NCBI GenBank assembly: GCA_016192135.1
Contig: JACPUR010000014.1
Coordinates: forward strand, 1 to 64,000
Reading direction: 5' to 3'
From: Candidatus Tectomicrobia bacterium
GTDB taxonomy: Bacteria; UBA8248
DNA: 64,000 nucleotides
Part shown: piece after piece, positions 51,240 to 59,616 of the stretch
Position numbering within the stretch: position 1 is the stretch's first letter
Layout: every line of letters begins with the position of its first letter
Translations under genes and position numbers: made by a program
Notes under the pieces: model-generated
Seen by the model: only the letters and a program-made list of their open reading frames with translations
Databases searched by the model: none
Told to the model about the DNA's origin: nothing

Positions 51240-52412
51240 ATGGAATTCCGGCTCACCGAACGCCAGCTCGCGCTCCAGGGGATGGCCCGGGAGTTCGCCC
51301 GCAGGGAGATCCGCCCGGTCGCCCGCGAGCTCGACCGGCGCCCCGACCCCAAGGACCGCAGCCCCGTCGAGGTCCTGGACAAGGCGAGCCGCCTCGGCCT
51401 GAGGACGCTGGGCCTGGCCGAGGAGTGGGGCGGCGGCGGGGCCGACATGGTGACGCTGTGCATCGTGGGGGAGGAGCTCGGCTGGGGCGACCTCGGCACG
51501 AGCGTCATCCTGGAGCAGGACTGGAAGCTCTCCCGCGTCTTCGAGACCCTGATGACGGAGGAGCAGAAGGGGCGCTTCCTCCGGGCCTTCGCCGGGGACC
51601 ACCGCTACCACTTCAGCATCGCCGGCACCGAGCCCGACTCGGGCTCGGACAACCTCATCCCCGTCGACGCCCCGGGCGCCGGGATGCACACCTCCGCCGT
51701 CCGCAAGGGCGCGGGCTGGGTGATCAACGGCATGAAGCACTTCATCTTCAACGCCGGCCTCTCCAAGCTCTACATGGTGAACACCCGCACCGACCCCTCG
51801 GCCGGCATCACCAAGGGGACGACCTTCTTCCTCCTGACCCCGGACATGGAGGGCTTCTCCTACGGCCGCTACCACGACAAGCTGGGCATGCGCCTGGGCC
51901 CCAACCGCGAGCTCGTCTTCCGCGACCTCCAGGCGCCGGACGGGAACCGCCTGGGCGAGGTGAACGGCGCCTACCAGGCCCGCCGCAAGGTGCGCGGCTC
52001 GAACATCGAGGCGGTGGGTCCCTGCCTCGGCGTGGCCCGCGCCGCCTACGAGGACGCCCTGGAGTACGCCCGCAACCGCGTCCAGGGGGGCAGGCCCATC
52101 ATCGGGCACCAGGCGGTCGGGTTCCTGCTCTGCGACTGCTTCGTCCAGCTCGAGGCCGCCCGGCGGCTCCTCCACTACGCCGCCTGGACGGCCGAGGACC
52201 CCGCCATCTACGACCCCAAGATGGCCTTCATGACCAAGGCCTACATGGGGGAGACCTGCTTCGACGTGGTCCGCAAGGCGCTCGAGGTCTGGGGCGGCAT
52301 GGGCTACATGACCGAGGCCCCCATGGAGAAGTACCTCCGGGACGTGACCGCCTTCCTCCACTCCGAGGCCACGAACCAGGTCATGCGCGTCCGCTCCATG
52401 CCGTTCCTATAA
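51240..52412 (+). CDS. Acyl-CoA dehydrogenase (second)
   Basis: The 390-aa flavoenzyme starts MEFRLTERQLALQGMAREFARREIRPVARELDRRP. SIAGTEPDSGSDNLIP is the flavin-binding region and GGMGYMTEAPMEKYLRDVTAFLHSEATNQVMRVR the C-terminal region, where Glu in HSEATNQ replaces the usual YEGTNEI. It is more divergent than the dehydrogenase at 33.5-34.6 kb. It lies 38 bp after the permease gene, so uptake and oxidation of an acyl-type ligand are probably co-regulated. GGGGAAG precedes the start. Confidence 0.9.
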   Translation: MEFRLTERQLALQGMAREFARREIRPVARELDRRPDPKDRSPVEVLDKASRLGLRTLGLAEEWGGGGADMVTLCIVGEELGWGDLGTSVILEQDWKLSRVFETLMTEEQKGRFLRAFAGDHRYHFSIAGTEPDSGSDNLIPVDAPGAGMHTSAVRKGAGWVINGMKHFIFNAGLSKLYMVNTRTDPSAGITKGTTFFLLTPDMEGFSYGRYHDKLGMRLGPNRELVFRDLQAPDGNRLGEVNGAYQARRKVRGSNIEAVGPCLGVARAAYEDALEYARNRVQGGRPIIGHQAVGFLLCDCFVQLEAARRLLHYAAWTAEDPAIYDPKMAFMTKAYMGETCFDVVRKALEVWGGMGYMTEAPMEKYLRDVTAFLHSEATNQVMRVRSMPFL

Positions 52413-52472
52413 GCCCCTGCCGGCGGCCCCCGCCGGCGCGTCCTTATCCCCGCTCCACCGCGAGAGAAGACC

Positions 52473-53456
52473 ATGCGAGCCATGCGGATCCACGCCTACA
52501 GCGACACCCTCGGCGAGCCCCTGCGCCTGGACGAGGTCCCCGTCCCCGAGCCGGGGCCGGGCGAGCTCCTCGTCCGGGTGAAGGCCGCCGGGGTGAACCC
52601 CATCGACCTCTCCATCCGCCGGGGGCTGCCGAACTACGTGGCCGGCCTCAGGCTCCCCCACTTGCTGGGGAGCGAGTGCGCGGGCGAAGTGGCGGCCCTG
52701 GGCAAGGGCGTCCAGGGCTTCAAGGAGGGCGACCGGGTGTTCGCCTACTGCCCCAGGCGGGAGGCCTACGCCGACTACACCCTCATGGAGGCGCGCTCCG
52801 CCGCCCGGCTGCCCGGCTCCATCTCCTTCTCCGACGGGGCCGCCCTCCCGGTGGCCTTCCAGACGGCCTGGCACGCCCTCGTCCTCCAGGCCCAGGCCGG
52901 GCCCGGCGAGGCCGTGCTGGTCCAGGGCGGGGCCGGGGGCGTGGGGATCGCCTCCATCCAGCTCGCCCGGGCGCTGGGCTGCCGGGTGCTCACCACCGTC
53001 AGCTCGGAGGAGAAGGCCGCCTTCTGCCGCACCCACGGGGCCCACGAGACCATCAACTACAAGAAAGAGGACTTCGCCGCCCGCTGCCGGGAGCTGACCG
53101 GGGGCCGGGGCGCGGACGTCATCGTGGAGCTGGCCGCCTGCGACAACCTCGACAAGGACCTGGACGCCATCCCGGCCGGGGGCCGGGTCGTCCTGGTGGG
53201 GATGGGGACCGGAAAGGGCCCCATGACCACCTTCCGCGTCTCGGGGGTGATGGGGAAGAACGCCCGCGTCCTCGGCATCGCGGCCCGGAACCTCGAGCCC
53301 CACATCCCCGAGGTGAACCGCCGCCTGGACGCCCTGTGGGAGAAGAGCGGCTTCCGGGTGCCCGTGGACCAGGAGATGCCCCTCGCGAAGGCGAACGAGT
53401 GCCACGAGCTCTTGCGGAGCGGGCGCTTCCTGGGCAAGCTGGTCCTCGTCCCCTGA
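52473..53456 (+). CDS. Zinc-free quinone/NADPH oxidoreductase (MDR family)
   Basis: The 327-aa medium-chain reductase has a GroES-like N-terminal domain (LLVRVKAAGVNPIDLSIRRGLP, HLLGSECAGEVAALGKGV). The Rossmann domain has VLVQGGAGGVGIASIQLARALGCRV near residue 150. There are no zinc-ligand cysteines, so it belongs to the QOR group. The closing sequence is ANECHELLRSGRFLGKLVLVP. Its role may be reduction of an enone or enoyl-CoA in the same pathway as the preceding dehydrogenase. GAGAGAAG precedes ATG 52473. Confidence 0.9.
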   Translation: MRAMRIHAYSDTLGEPLRLDEVPVPEPGPGELLVRVKAAGVNPIDLSIRRGLPNYVAGLRLPHLLGSECAGEVAALGKGVQGFKEGDRVFAYCPRREAYADYTLMEARSAARLPGSISFSDGAALPVAFQTAWHALVLQAQAGPGEAVLVQGGAGGVGIASIQLARALGCRVLTTVSSEEKAAFCRTHGAHETINYKKEDFAARCRELTGGRGADVIVELAACDNLDKDLDAIPAGGRVVLVGMGTGKGPMTTFRVSGVMGKNARVLGIAARNLEPHIPEVNRRLDALWEKSGFRVPVDQEMPLAKANECHELLRSGRFLGKLVLVP

Positions 53457-53482
53457 CCGAATTCATCGAGGAGGAAGGCTTC

Positions 53483-54364
53483 ATGGCCGAACGGCTGGGC
53501 TACATCGGCTTGGGCAAGATGGGGCTGGCGCTCTCCCGGGCGCTCATTAAGGACGGCCACGCCGTCTCGGGCTACGACACCGACCCCGCGCGCTTGAAGC
53601 TCCTGAAGGAAGCGGGCGGCACCCCCTGCGCCTCGGCCAAGGAGGTGGCCGAGCGCTCCGACGTCACCTTCTCCATCCTCCTCAAGCCCGAGCACATCGA
53701 GGGGAACCTCTTCGGCCCGAACAGCCTCACCGAGGCGAAGAAGAAGGGCCTCATCCACGTCGAGATGAGCACCATGTACCCGAGCTGGCAGGCCGAGCTC
53801 GCGAAGAAGCTCGAGGCCCACGGCGTCGAGATGCTCGACGCCCCCATCTCGGGCTCCCACCCCAAGGTGGACGACCGCACCATCTCCATCATGGTCGGGG
53901 GAAAGCGCGAGGTCTTCGACCGCGTCCATCCCATCCTCAAGCCCCTGGCCTCGGGGGTGGACTACACCGGGCCGAGCGGCACCGGGGCCACCATGAAGGT
54001 GGTGACAAACCTCTACGTGAATTCTTCCGTCGCCCTCCTGTGCGAGATGATCCTCCTGGGGGAGCGCTGCGGCCTCTCCCACGAGACCATGATGACCTGC
54101 CTGCGCAAGGGCTCGGTCCGGGGCGCCATGCTCGAACAGACCGCCCCCCGCATCATGGGGCGCGACTTCGCCCCGCGCGGCGCCGTCGAGATCTTCGTCA
54201 AGGACATGGGCATGGCCGTCAAGCTCGCCAAGGAGAAGGGCTTCGACCTCCAGGTGGTGAAGGCGGCCCGCGAGATGTTCCAGCGCGCCGAGGCCGCCGG
54301 CTGGGCCAAGGACGACGCCACCCGGGTGCTGGAGGTGTACGAGGGGAAGGACAGGAAGGGGTAG
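53483..54364 (+). CDS. 3-hydroxyisobutyrate dehydrogenase-like NAD(P)-dependent enzyme
   Basis: The 293-aa beta-hydroxyacid dehydrogenase has the N-terminal Rossmann motif RLGYIGLGKMGLALSRALIKDGHAVSGYDTDP, the substrate loop LDAPISGSHPKV near residue 120, and the active-site region GPSGTGATMKVVTNLYVNSS with the catalytic Lys in MKVV. It may reduce or oxidise a hydroxyacid in the local pathway. GAGGAGGAAGG precedes ATG 53483. The TAG stop (54362-54364) lies within a GTAGGGGC repeat. Confidence 0.9.
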   Translation: MAERLGYIGLGKMGLALSRALIKDGHAVSGYDTDPARLKLLKEAGGTPCASAKEVAERSDVTFSILLKPEHIEGNLFGPNSLTEAKKKGLIHVEMSTMYPSWQAELAKKLEAHGVEMLDAPISGSHPKVDDRTISIMVGGKREVFDRVHPILKPLASGVDYTGPSGTGATMKVVTNLYVNSSVALLCEMILLGERCGLSHETMMTCLRKGSVRGAMLEQTAPRIMGRDFAPRGAVEIFVKDMGMAVKLAKEKGFDLQVVKAAREMFQRAEAAGWAKDDATRVLEVYEGKDRKG

Positions 54365-54441
54365 GGGCGAGGCATGCCTCGCCCAGATCAGGCGGCATGG
54401 CAGGGTTTGGTTGTAGGGGCGGTTCGCGAACCGCCCCTGCG
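54361..54441. repeat. Two GTAGGGGC-family elements, one supplying a stop codon
   Basis: 54361-54384 is an element truncated at its right arm, whose TAG ends the preceding gene. 54412-54441 is a second element with core GGTTCGCGAACC. Confidence 0.85.
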
Positions 54442-54505
54442 GATGAACGGCACCGAAGGCGAAACGCCGCGATTATCCGATCCCATCCCACAGGAGGCCC
54501 ATCCC

Positions 54506-55696
54506 GTGCCGGACGCCCAGGAACGCATCCTCGCCCGCGTGAGCCGCGACTCCGTCGTCGGGATGACCCGCGAGCTGGTGCGCCGGCCGAGCGTGAACCC
54601 GCCCGGGGACTATGCCGCGGTCGCCGACGAGGCCGAGCGGCTGATGCGCGAGGTGGGGCTCGTGGACATCCGGCGCTCGATCGGGGAGCCCGGCCGCCCG
54701 AACATCGTCGGCCGCCTGCCCGGCGCGGGCGGGGGGCCCGCCTTCTGCCTCTCCTCCCACATGGACGTGGTGGACCCGGGCGACCTCTCGGCCTGGAAGT
54801 ACCCTCCCTTCGAGGCCCGGGTGGAGGAGGGCATCCTCTGGGGCCGGGGCACGGCCGACTCCAAGGGCATGCTCGCCGGGATGCTGGAAGCGATCCGCGC
54901 CATCCGCGCCTCCGGTGTCCGGCTCAAGGGGGACCTCTGGTTCGTGGCCGCCGTGGACGACGAGACCGCCGGGCGCTACGGCCTGCGCTACCCCTTCGAG
55001 AAGGGCCTCGTGCCCGCCCGGGCCGCCATCCTGGGCGAGGCCACCAACTTCGACGTCCCCCACGTCTTCAAGGGGCGCATCTGGTTCGAGCTCGACGTCA
55101 TCGGCAAGGCCAGCCACGGCGCCTTCCCGGAGGACGGGGTGAACGCCATCGAGAAGGCCGGCGACGTCATCCGGGCGGTGAAGGGCATCGCCCTCCCCGG
55201 CCACCCGCGCCTCGGGAAGGACACCGTGAGCGTGGGCACCATCCGGGGGGGCAAGGTGGTGAACGTGGGGGCCGAGCTCTGCACCCCCGCCTTCGACATC
55301 CGCTGGTGGCCCCCCCTCACCAGCCGGGACATCCGGGACAAGGTGAAGGAGGCGGCCGAGAGCGCCGCCCGCGCGGGCGGCTTCCGCGTCTCCGATCTCC
55401 GGGCGAGCGAGGAGCGCGACCCCCTGGAGTTCTCCGAGGGCTCCGGCCTCGTCCGCGCCGTGCGCGCCGCCTGCAAGACGGTGCGCGGCAAGGAGGCCGG
55501 CCTCATCGGCTGGTACTCGAGCGGGGAGATCTTCCACATGCACCGGAACGGCAACATCGAGGCCGGCGCCCTCTTCGGCCCCGGCGAGCCCTGGCAGGCC
55601 CACGCCATCGACGAGCACATCACCCTCCAGGATTTGGAGGACGGGGCCAAGGTCTACGCGCTAATTGCGCTGGAGATGTGCGGGGGGGAGGGGTAG
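54506..55696 (+). CDS. M20-family metallohydrolase (ArgE/DapE-like)
   Basis: The 396-aa zinc-dependent hydrolase has metal motif CLSSHMDVVDPGD, GRGTADSKGMLAGMLEAI with the bridging Asp, AAVDDETAGRYG with the catalytic acid, GEATN, and the final ligand region AIDEHITLQD. A dimerisation domain lies at residues ~185-300. It would cleave an N-acyl or peptide bond, perhaps from a transported ligand. GTG 54506 is chosen because AGGAGG lies 8 nt upstream. ATG 54443 is in frame but sits near repeats. Confidence 0.9.
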   Translation: MPDAQERILARVSRDSVVGMTRELVRRPSVNPPGDYAAVADEAERLMREVGLVDIRRSIGEPGRPNIVGRLPGAGGGPAFCLSSHMDVVDPGDLSAWKYPPFEARVEEGILWGRGTADSKGMLAGMLEAIRAIRASGVRLKGDLWFVAAVDDETAGRYGLRYPFEKGLVPARAAILGEATNFDVPHVFKGRIWFELDVIGKASHGAFPEDGVNAIEKAGDVIRAVKGIALPGHPRLGKDTVSVGTIRGGKVVNVGAELCTPAFDIRWWPPLTSRDIRDKVKEAAESAARAGGFRVSDLRASEERDPLEFSEGSGLVRAVRAACKTVRGKEAGLIGWYSSGEIFHMHRNGNIEAGALFGPGEPWQAHAIDEHITLQDLEDGAKVYALIALEMCGGEG

Positions 55697-55737
55697 AACT
55701 CCGAGCGACGCAAAACGGCCCGGTTTTTCGGCCCTTT

Positions 55738-56484
55738 CTATGACTGCGTTGGAGGATTTTGGCGAGCTTCAAATTGCTGGCGCGAATTGCGAACTAGGTT
55801 GGCAACCAAATTTCCCTGAGTGCCAAATATCTGGAATAGCCGGTTGCCAGTAACAAAACTTTGTTCTCGTTGAGCCCATTGATTCAAGGCACCGGTAATT
55901 AGCATTACATCGGCAGCACTTAAGTCAAGTAATTGGCGAACAAAACGATGATATAGACTTCCTTCCTGATATTCATTTTCTGATGGCAAATCTCCTTGTG
56001 CAAAAAAATTGGCGCACGATGCATAATAATAAACAGCCAAATACATTGAGAGGGCCGATTCCCGTAGAATATTTCTGTCCACTTCATTTTGAAGTAAAGG
56101 GACATTATGGCCGCGAATAATCTCGCCGGTAACAACTCTATTTGGTTGTTCTGGTTCGATTAGCCCATTTCGCTGTGAAGCGGCTAGCTCTCGCATTAGC
56201 GGGCCTAGCTGGCTCATTATTTCCGCCATGGTTTCTGGTGGTCGCGTTTGTTGCCCTATTATCCCGGTCAGTTCCCTTAATTGCTGTCGAGATATATCTG
56301 CCAAAGTTTTGGTCTGCGATCTAATACCCTCCAAGGCTACGGAGGCCTCACGTTCACCTTTTTGCCCGAAGTAAAAGAAGGCAACGCTTAAAGCAATAGC
56401 TACGACCCCAAGTAATACTGACACAATACCCGCCACAAGGCCACTGATTGACAACCAATCCAAGGGGATAGTCTGAACAGGCAT
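55738..56484 (-). CDS. Membrane-anchored protein of unknown function (AT-rich)
   Basis: The 248-aa protein has one N-terminal membrane helix (LSISGLVAGIVSVLLGVVAIALSVAFFYFGQ, residues ~12-42). A cytoplasmic helical segment follows (SQTKTLADISRQQLRELTGIIGQQ), then a C-terminal domain with LSMYLAVYYYASCANFFAQGDLP. I do not recognise the family. Codon use and GC content are clearly lower than in neighbours, indicating horizontal acquisition. It is convergent with the M20 gene and separated from a divergent HTH gene by 119 bp. Confidence 0.65.
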   Translation of the reverse strand: MPVQTIPLDWLSISGLVAGIVSVLLGVVAIALSVAFFYFGQKGEREASVALEGIRSQTKTLADISRQQLRELTGIIGQQTRPPETMAEIMSQLGPLMRELAASQRNGLIEPEQPNRVVTGEIIRGHNVPLLQNEVDRNILRESALSMYLAVYYYASCANFFAQGDLPSENEYQEGSLYHRFVRQLLDLSAADVMLITGALNQWAQREQSFVTGNRLFQIFGTQGNLVANLVRNSRQQFEARQNPPTQS

Positions 56485-56603
56485 TGTAATCTCCTACGAT
56501 GGGCGTTAAAAAACGGACTGTATAATTAGCTTAGGGCAAATAGAAAATTGAAGAAATCCCCCTCCCTCTTGCGGGCGCTGGAGCGGGAACTGGGGAGGCC
56601 GCA

Positions 56604-56966
56604 ATGACCCCGAAACTCCACAAGAGCCCGGACAACCTCTTCGCGGACCTGGGAAGGCCCGACGCGGAGGAGGCCTACCTGCGGGCGCGGCTCCTCGGCC
56701 AGATTCTCGCCGCCGTGGAGCGGATGGGGCTGACGCAGGGGGACCTGGCCCGGCTGCTCGGCATCAAGCAGCCCGAGGCGTCCAACCTCATGCGCGGCAA
56801 GCTCTCGCGCTTCTCGCTGGAGCGGCTCGTGGCGTACCTGCTCGCCCTGGGCGGGGACGTGGAGGTCGCCGTGCGCTGGAAGAAAGGGAGGGCGTGCGGG
56901 AAACCGGGCGTTCTCCGCTTCGCGGAGCGGCGGGCTAGCCTGTCCGGAAAACTCTCCGACATTTGA
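56604..56966 (+). CDS. XRE-type HTH protein (HigA-2/antitoxin-like), orphan
   Basis: The 120-aa protein has an N-terminal helical region (LHKSPDNLFADLGRPDAEEAYLRARLLGQI). An XRE HTH follows (QILAAVERMGLTQGDLARLLGIKQPEASNLMRGKLSRFSLERLVAYLLALGGDVEVAVR), as in HigA2/RelB-linked antitoxins. No toxin gene of the HigB or RelE type precedes it; the upstream gap is only 119 bp to a divergent gene. It may be an orphan antitoxin or a regulator. Confidence 0.82.
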   Translation: MTPKLHKSPDNLFADLGRPDAEEAYLRARLLGQILAAVERMGLTQGDLARLLGIKQPEASNLMRGKLSRFSLERLVAYLLALGGDVEVAVRWKKGRACGKPGVLRFAERRASLSGKLSDI

Positions 56967-57000
56967 CAGTGATTGGTTGGTCTGCCTACCGGATGGAAGG

Positions 57001-57082
57001 TGTCATTCCGAGGGAGCGTAGTGACCGAGGAATCTACGGGGGCGGCGACTCACGAAGATTCCTCGCTGCGCTCGGAATGACA
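57001..57082. repeat. GTCATTCC-family palindromic repeat
   Basis: This 82-bp element runs TGTCATTCCGAGGG...CTCGGAATGACA with inner arms GACCGAGGAATCT and AGATTCCTCG. It lies between the HTH gene and tRNA-Thr. Confidence 0.85.
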
Positions 57083-57133
57083 TCGGAACCGCCAAACTTA
57101 CCCACTACCTAAAAATTTTCCGGGATGATTCCC

Positions 57134-57209
57134 TGGAGCCGACGAGGGGACTCGAACCCCTGACCTGCTGATTACGAATCAGCTGCTCTACCGGCTGAGC
57201 TACGTCGGC
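57134..57209 (-). tRNA. tRNA-Thr (anticodon CGT)
   Basis: This is a 76-nt cloverleaf with acceptor stem 57203-57209/57138-57144. The anticodon loop TTCGTAA gives CGT for ACG, and CCA is encoded. It is the third threonine tRNA in the window and stands alone. Confidence 0.95.
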
Positions 57210-57377
57210 CCGAGGCGCGCCGCAGGGGGGGAATTGACCACAGGGGCGGAGGGCGCGTCAAGGCCCACCCGCCGGTTCCCCCCGCCGCTCCCCGGGACTA
57301 TCCTACGCCAGAACCATGCCCTCATCCCCCGGTCCCGGGCGGGCCGCCCGGGGCCGGAGCCGCCTCGGGAGAACGCG

Positions 57378-58739
57378 ATGCGCCTCAGCGTGGCCAGCAA
57401 CTACGACCCCCGGCTGGTGGAGGGGCTCGCCGGGTACCCGGTGGAGGAGGTGTACGGGAAGCTCCCGGCGGACTGCCTGGGGGGCGGGCGGGCGAGCTAC
57501 ATGCTGGGGCCGCTCTCCCGGCGGCGGCTGGCGGAGCACGCGGCGCACGTGCGGCGGGCGGGGATGCGCTTCAACTACCTCCTGAACGCGGCCTGCTGGG
57601 ACAACCGGGAGACCACCCGCCGGGGGCAGCGGGAGCTGCGGGGGCTGCTCGACTGGATCGTCTCCATCGGGGCGGGGGCGGTGACGGTCTCCATCCCCTC
57701 CATCCTGGCCCTGATCAAGCGGAGCTACCCGGCCCTCCACACGCGGGTGAGCGTGTTCGCGTGCGTGGACAGCGTGCAGAAGGCGCGCTACTGGGAGGAC
57801 GCGGGGGCGGACTGCATCTGCCTGGACAGCCTCCAGGTGAACCGGGAGTTCCGGGCGCTCGAGGCCATTAGGCGCCACGTCTCCTGCGACCTCCAGCTCC
57901 TGGTGAACAACAGCTGCCTCCAGCACTGCTCCCTCGCCCACGCCCACATGACTCACCTGGCGCACGCCTCCCAGAAGGGCCACGCCTCGGGCGGCTTCCT
58001 CGTGGACTGGTGCTTCCTAAAGTGCACCGCCATGAAGCTGGACGACCCGGTGAACTACATCCGGGCGGACTGGATCCGGCCCGAGGACCTGGGCGAGTAC
58101 GAGCGCCTGGGCTACGAGAACTTCAAGATCGTGGAGCGCAACGCCCCGACGGACCTCCTCCTCGCGCGCGTCAAGGCGTACAGCGAGCGCCGCTACGAGG
58201 GGAACCTCCTGGACCTGGTGCAGCCCTACGGCCACGGGGAGAGGTGGCGGAAGGGGGAGGACACGGGCCGGGCCCGGCGCTGGCGGCTCCGGCACCTCGT
58301 CCGCCCCTGGAAGCTGGGGCTCTCCCCGGCCCTTCGGCTCAAGGCGCTGGCAGAGGCGCGGGGCTTCCTCCCGGGGACGAACGGCGGGGCGCTTTCATCC
58401 GGCGAGACGAACGGCGGGCCGCTTCACGAGAAGAACGGCGGGCCGATGCACTCCGGCGAGTCGAACGGCGGGGCGGCGGGTGCCGGCGGGAGAAACGGCG
58501 ATCCGGTGTATGTGGACAACCGGGCGCTCGACGGCTTCATCGAGCGCTTCCGGAGGCTCGGCTGCCGGGATGTCTCCTGCGAGGCCTGCGGCCACTGCCG
58601 GGAATACGCCGGGCGGGCGGTGGTCATCGACCCGGCCTTCCGGGAGCGGTGCCGGGCGCTCTACGCCTCCCTCTTCCGGGACATGGACACGGGCGCCTTC
58701 TTCGGGTGCGCCCCGCGGAGGGGTGAGCACGTCTCGTGA
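57378..58739 (+). CDS. U32-family peptidase-like protein with Asn-Gly-Gly repeats
   Basis: The 453-aa protein has a TIM-barrel core (residues ~5-250) like U32/UbiU-UbiV/TrhP proteins. NNSCLQHCSLAHAHMTHL and DWCFLKCTAMKLDDP give four cysteines suited to an Fe-S cluster, as in that family. Residues ~340-375 are a low-complexity stretch of five NGG units (TNGG, TNGG, KNGG, SNGG, RNGD). The C-terminus has CRDVSCEACGHCREY, a second Cys cluster. The RNA-hydroxylation or quinone-hydroxylation roles known for relatives are only analogies. GGGAGAAC precedes ATG 57378. Confidence 0.8.
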   Translation: MRLSVASNYDPRLVEGLAGYPVEEVYGKLPADCLGGGRASYMLGPLSRRRLAEHAAHVRRAGMRFNYLLNAACWDNRETTRRGQRELRGLLDWIVSIGAGAVTVSIPSILALIKRSYPALHTRVSVFACVDSVQKARYWEDAGADCICLDSLQVNREFRALEAIRRHVSCDLQLLVNNSCLQHCSLAHAHMTHLAHASQKGHASGGFLVDWCFLKCTAMKLDDPVNYIRADWIRPEDLGEYERLGYENFKIVERNAPTDLLLARVKAYSERRYEGNLLDLVQPYGHGERWRKGEDTGRARRWRLRHLVRPWKLGLSPALRLKALAEARGFLPGTNGGALSSGETNGGPLHEKNGGPMHSGESNGGAAGAGGRNGDPVYVDNRALDGFIERFRRLGCRDVSCEACGHCREYAGRAVVIDPAFRERCRALYASLFRDMDTGAFFGCAPRRGEHVS

Positions 58740-58839
58740 GGGCGGTTCCCCGCGCCGCCGCCCTTGACGCGGGGCGGCTTTCACTCGGCGCGCCCCTTGA
58801 CGCGGCGCGCCGGGCCGCGTAAACCTTGGGTCCTCTCCT

Positions 58840-58915
58840 GTGCCGCTAGCTCAGCCGGTAGAGCAACGGACTTTTAATCCGTAGGTGCCGGGTTCGACCC
58901 CCGGGCGGCACACCA
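58840..58915 (+). tRNA. tRNA-Lys (anticodon TTT)
   Basis: This is a 76-nt cloverleaf with acceptor GTGCCGC (58840-58846) pairing 58905-58911. The anticodon loop CTTTTAA gives TTT, and ACCA ends the gene. It stands alone between the U32-like gene and a convergent membrane-protein gene. Confidence 0.95.
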
Positions 58916-58940
58916 ATTTTTGGCCCGCCGGCCACTTGGG

Positions 58941-59483
58941 TCACTTGCCGCCGCTCTCCTTGGTGATCCCCAGGCTCGCCTCGGCGTTCGCGAGATATTC
59001 CCCGATGCGGCCCCGCTCGGCGTCGATCTTGTTCAGCACTTCCACGAAGGCGGCGGCCCTCTCGGGCGAGCCCTCCCGCTGCTGGAGGGAAATCTTGTCG
59101 ATCTCCGTCTCCGCCGTGCTCATCAGCCGCCGGATGTCGTGGACCGCCCTCCGGTGGACGTTGTGGAGCATGCCGCCCGGCCAAAGGCCGTCGATGGCGA
59201 CGCAAATCCCGGCGACGAGCGCGAGGACGCCCACCAGCTGCTCGCTCGCCCCCACGGTGGCCGAGGCCGCACTGACGGCCGAGCTCGCGATGGCGGGCAG
59301 CTTGAAGCCCCAAAAACGCACGAAGTCCCACCGGGCGTCCCGGTTGTTCCGCCTGGCCCAATCCGACAGATGGGCGAGGTGCTTCCGGATCCGCTCCTCG
59401 TCGCTCTGCGGCTTCCCGCCGCCTCCCCCTCCGCCGCCGAATTCCCCCATGGGTGCGAGCACTGGATGCCGGCGCTCGAACAT
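58941..59483 (-). CDS. Two-helix membrane protein, SLATT-like
   Basis: The 180-aa protein has a glycine-rich N-terminus, a helical segment (RIRKHLAHLSDWARRNNRDARW), two adjacent hydrophobic helices (residues ~60-105: LPAIASSAVSAASATVGA and LVGVLALVAGICVAIDGLW) and a helical cytoplasmic tail. The layout recalls SLATT 2TM effector domains found with nucleotide-sensing defence genes; no such partner is present, so this is weak inference. The start could be 59483 or 59450. It sits 25 bp from the 3' end of tRNA-Lys. Confidence 0.65.
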   Translation of the reverse strand: MFERRHPVLAPMGEFGGGGGGGGKPQSDEERIRKHLAHLSDWARRNNRDARWDFVRFWGFKLPAIASSAVSAASATVGASEQLVGVLALVAGICVAIDGLWPGGMLHNVHRRAVHDIRRLMSTAETEIDKISLQQREGSPERAAAFVEVLNKIDAERGRIGEYLANAEASLGITKESGGK

Positions 59484-59616
59484 CTCCCGCCCCCCTCAGC
59501 CGGAAACCGCCCTATCCGCCCATTCGATTCCTGCCCATCCCGTATTCCATATTCTACTACGAAAAATCCAAAGGCTTCCAGGCGCGATTCCGGGGGGACG
59601 CGGAAGCCTTCGCCGA

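Noticed and set aside
51425-53482. Long frame running into the hydroxyisobutyrate-dehydrogenase-like gene
   Set aside because: The upstream portion is a GC-bias shadow of the acyl-CoA dehydrogenase and quinone reductase genes.
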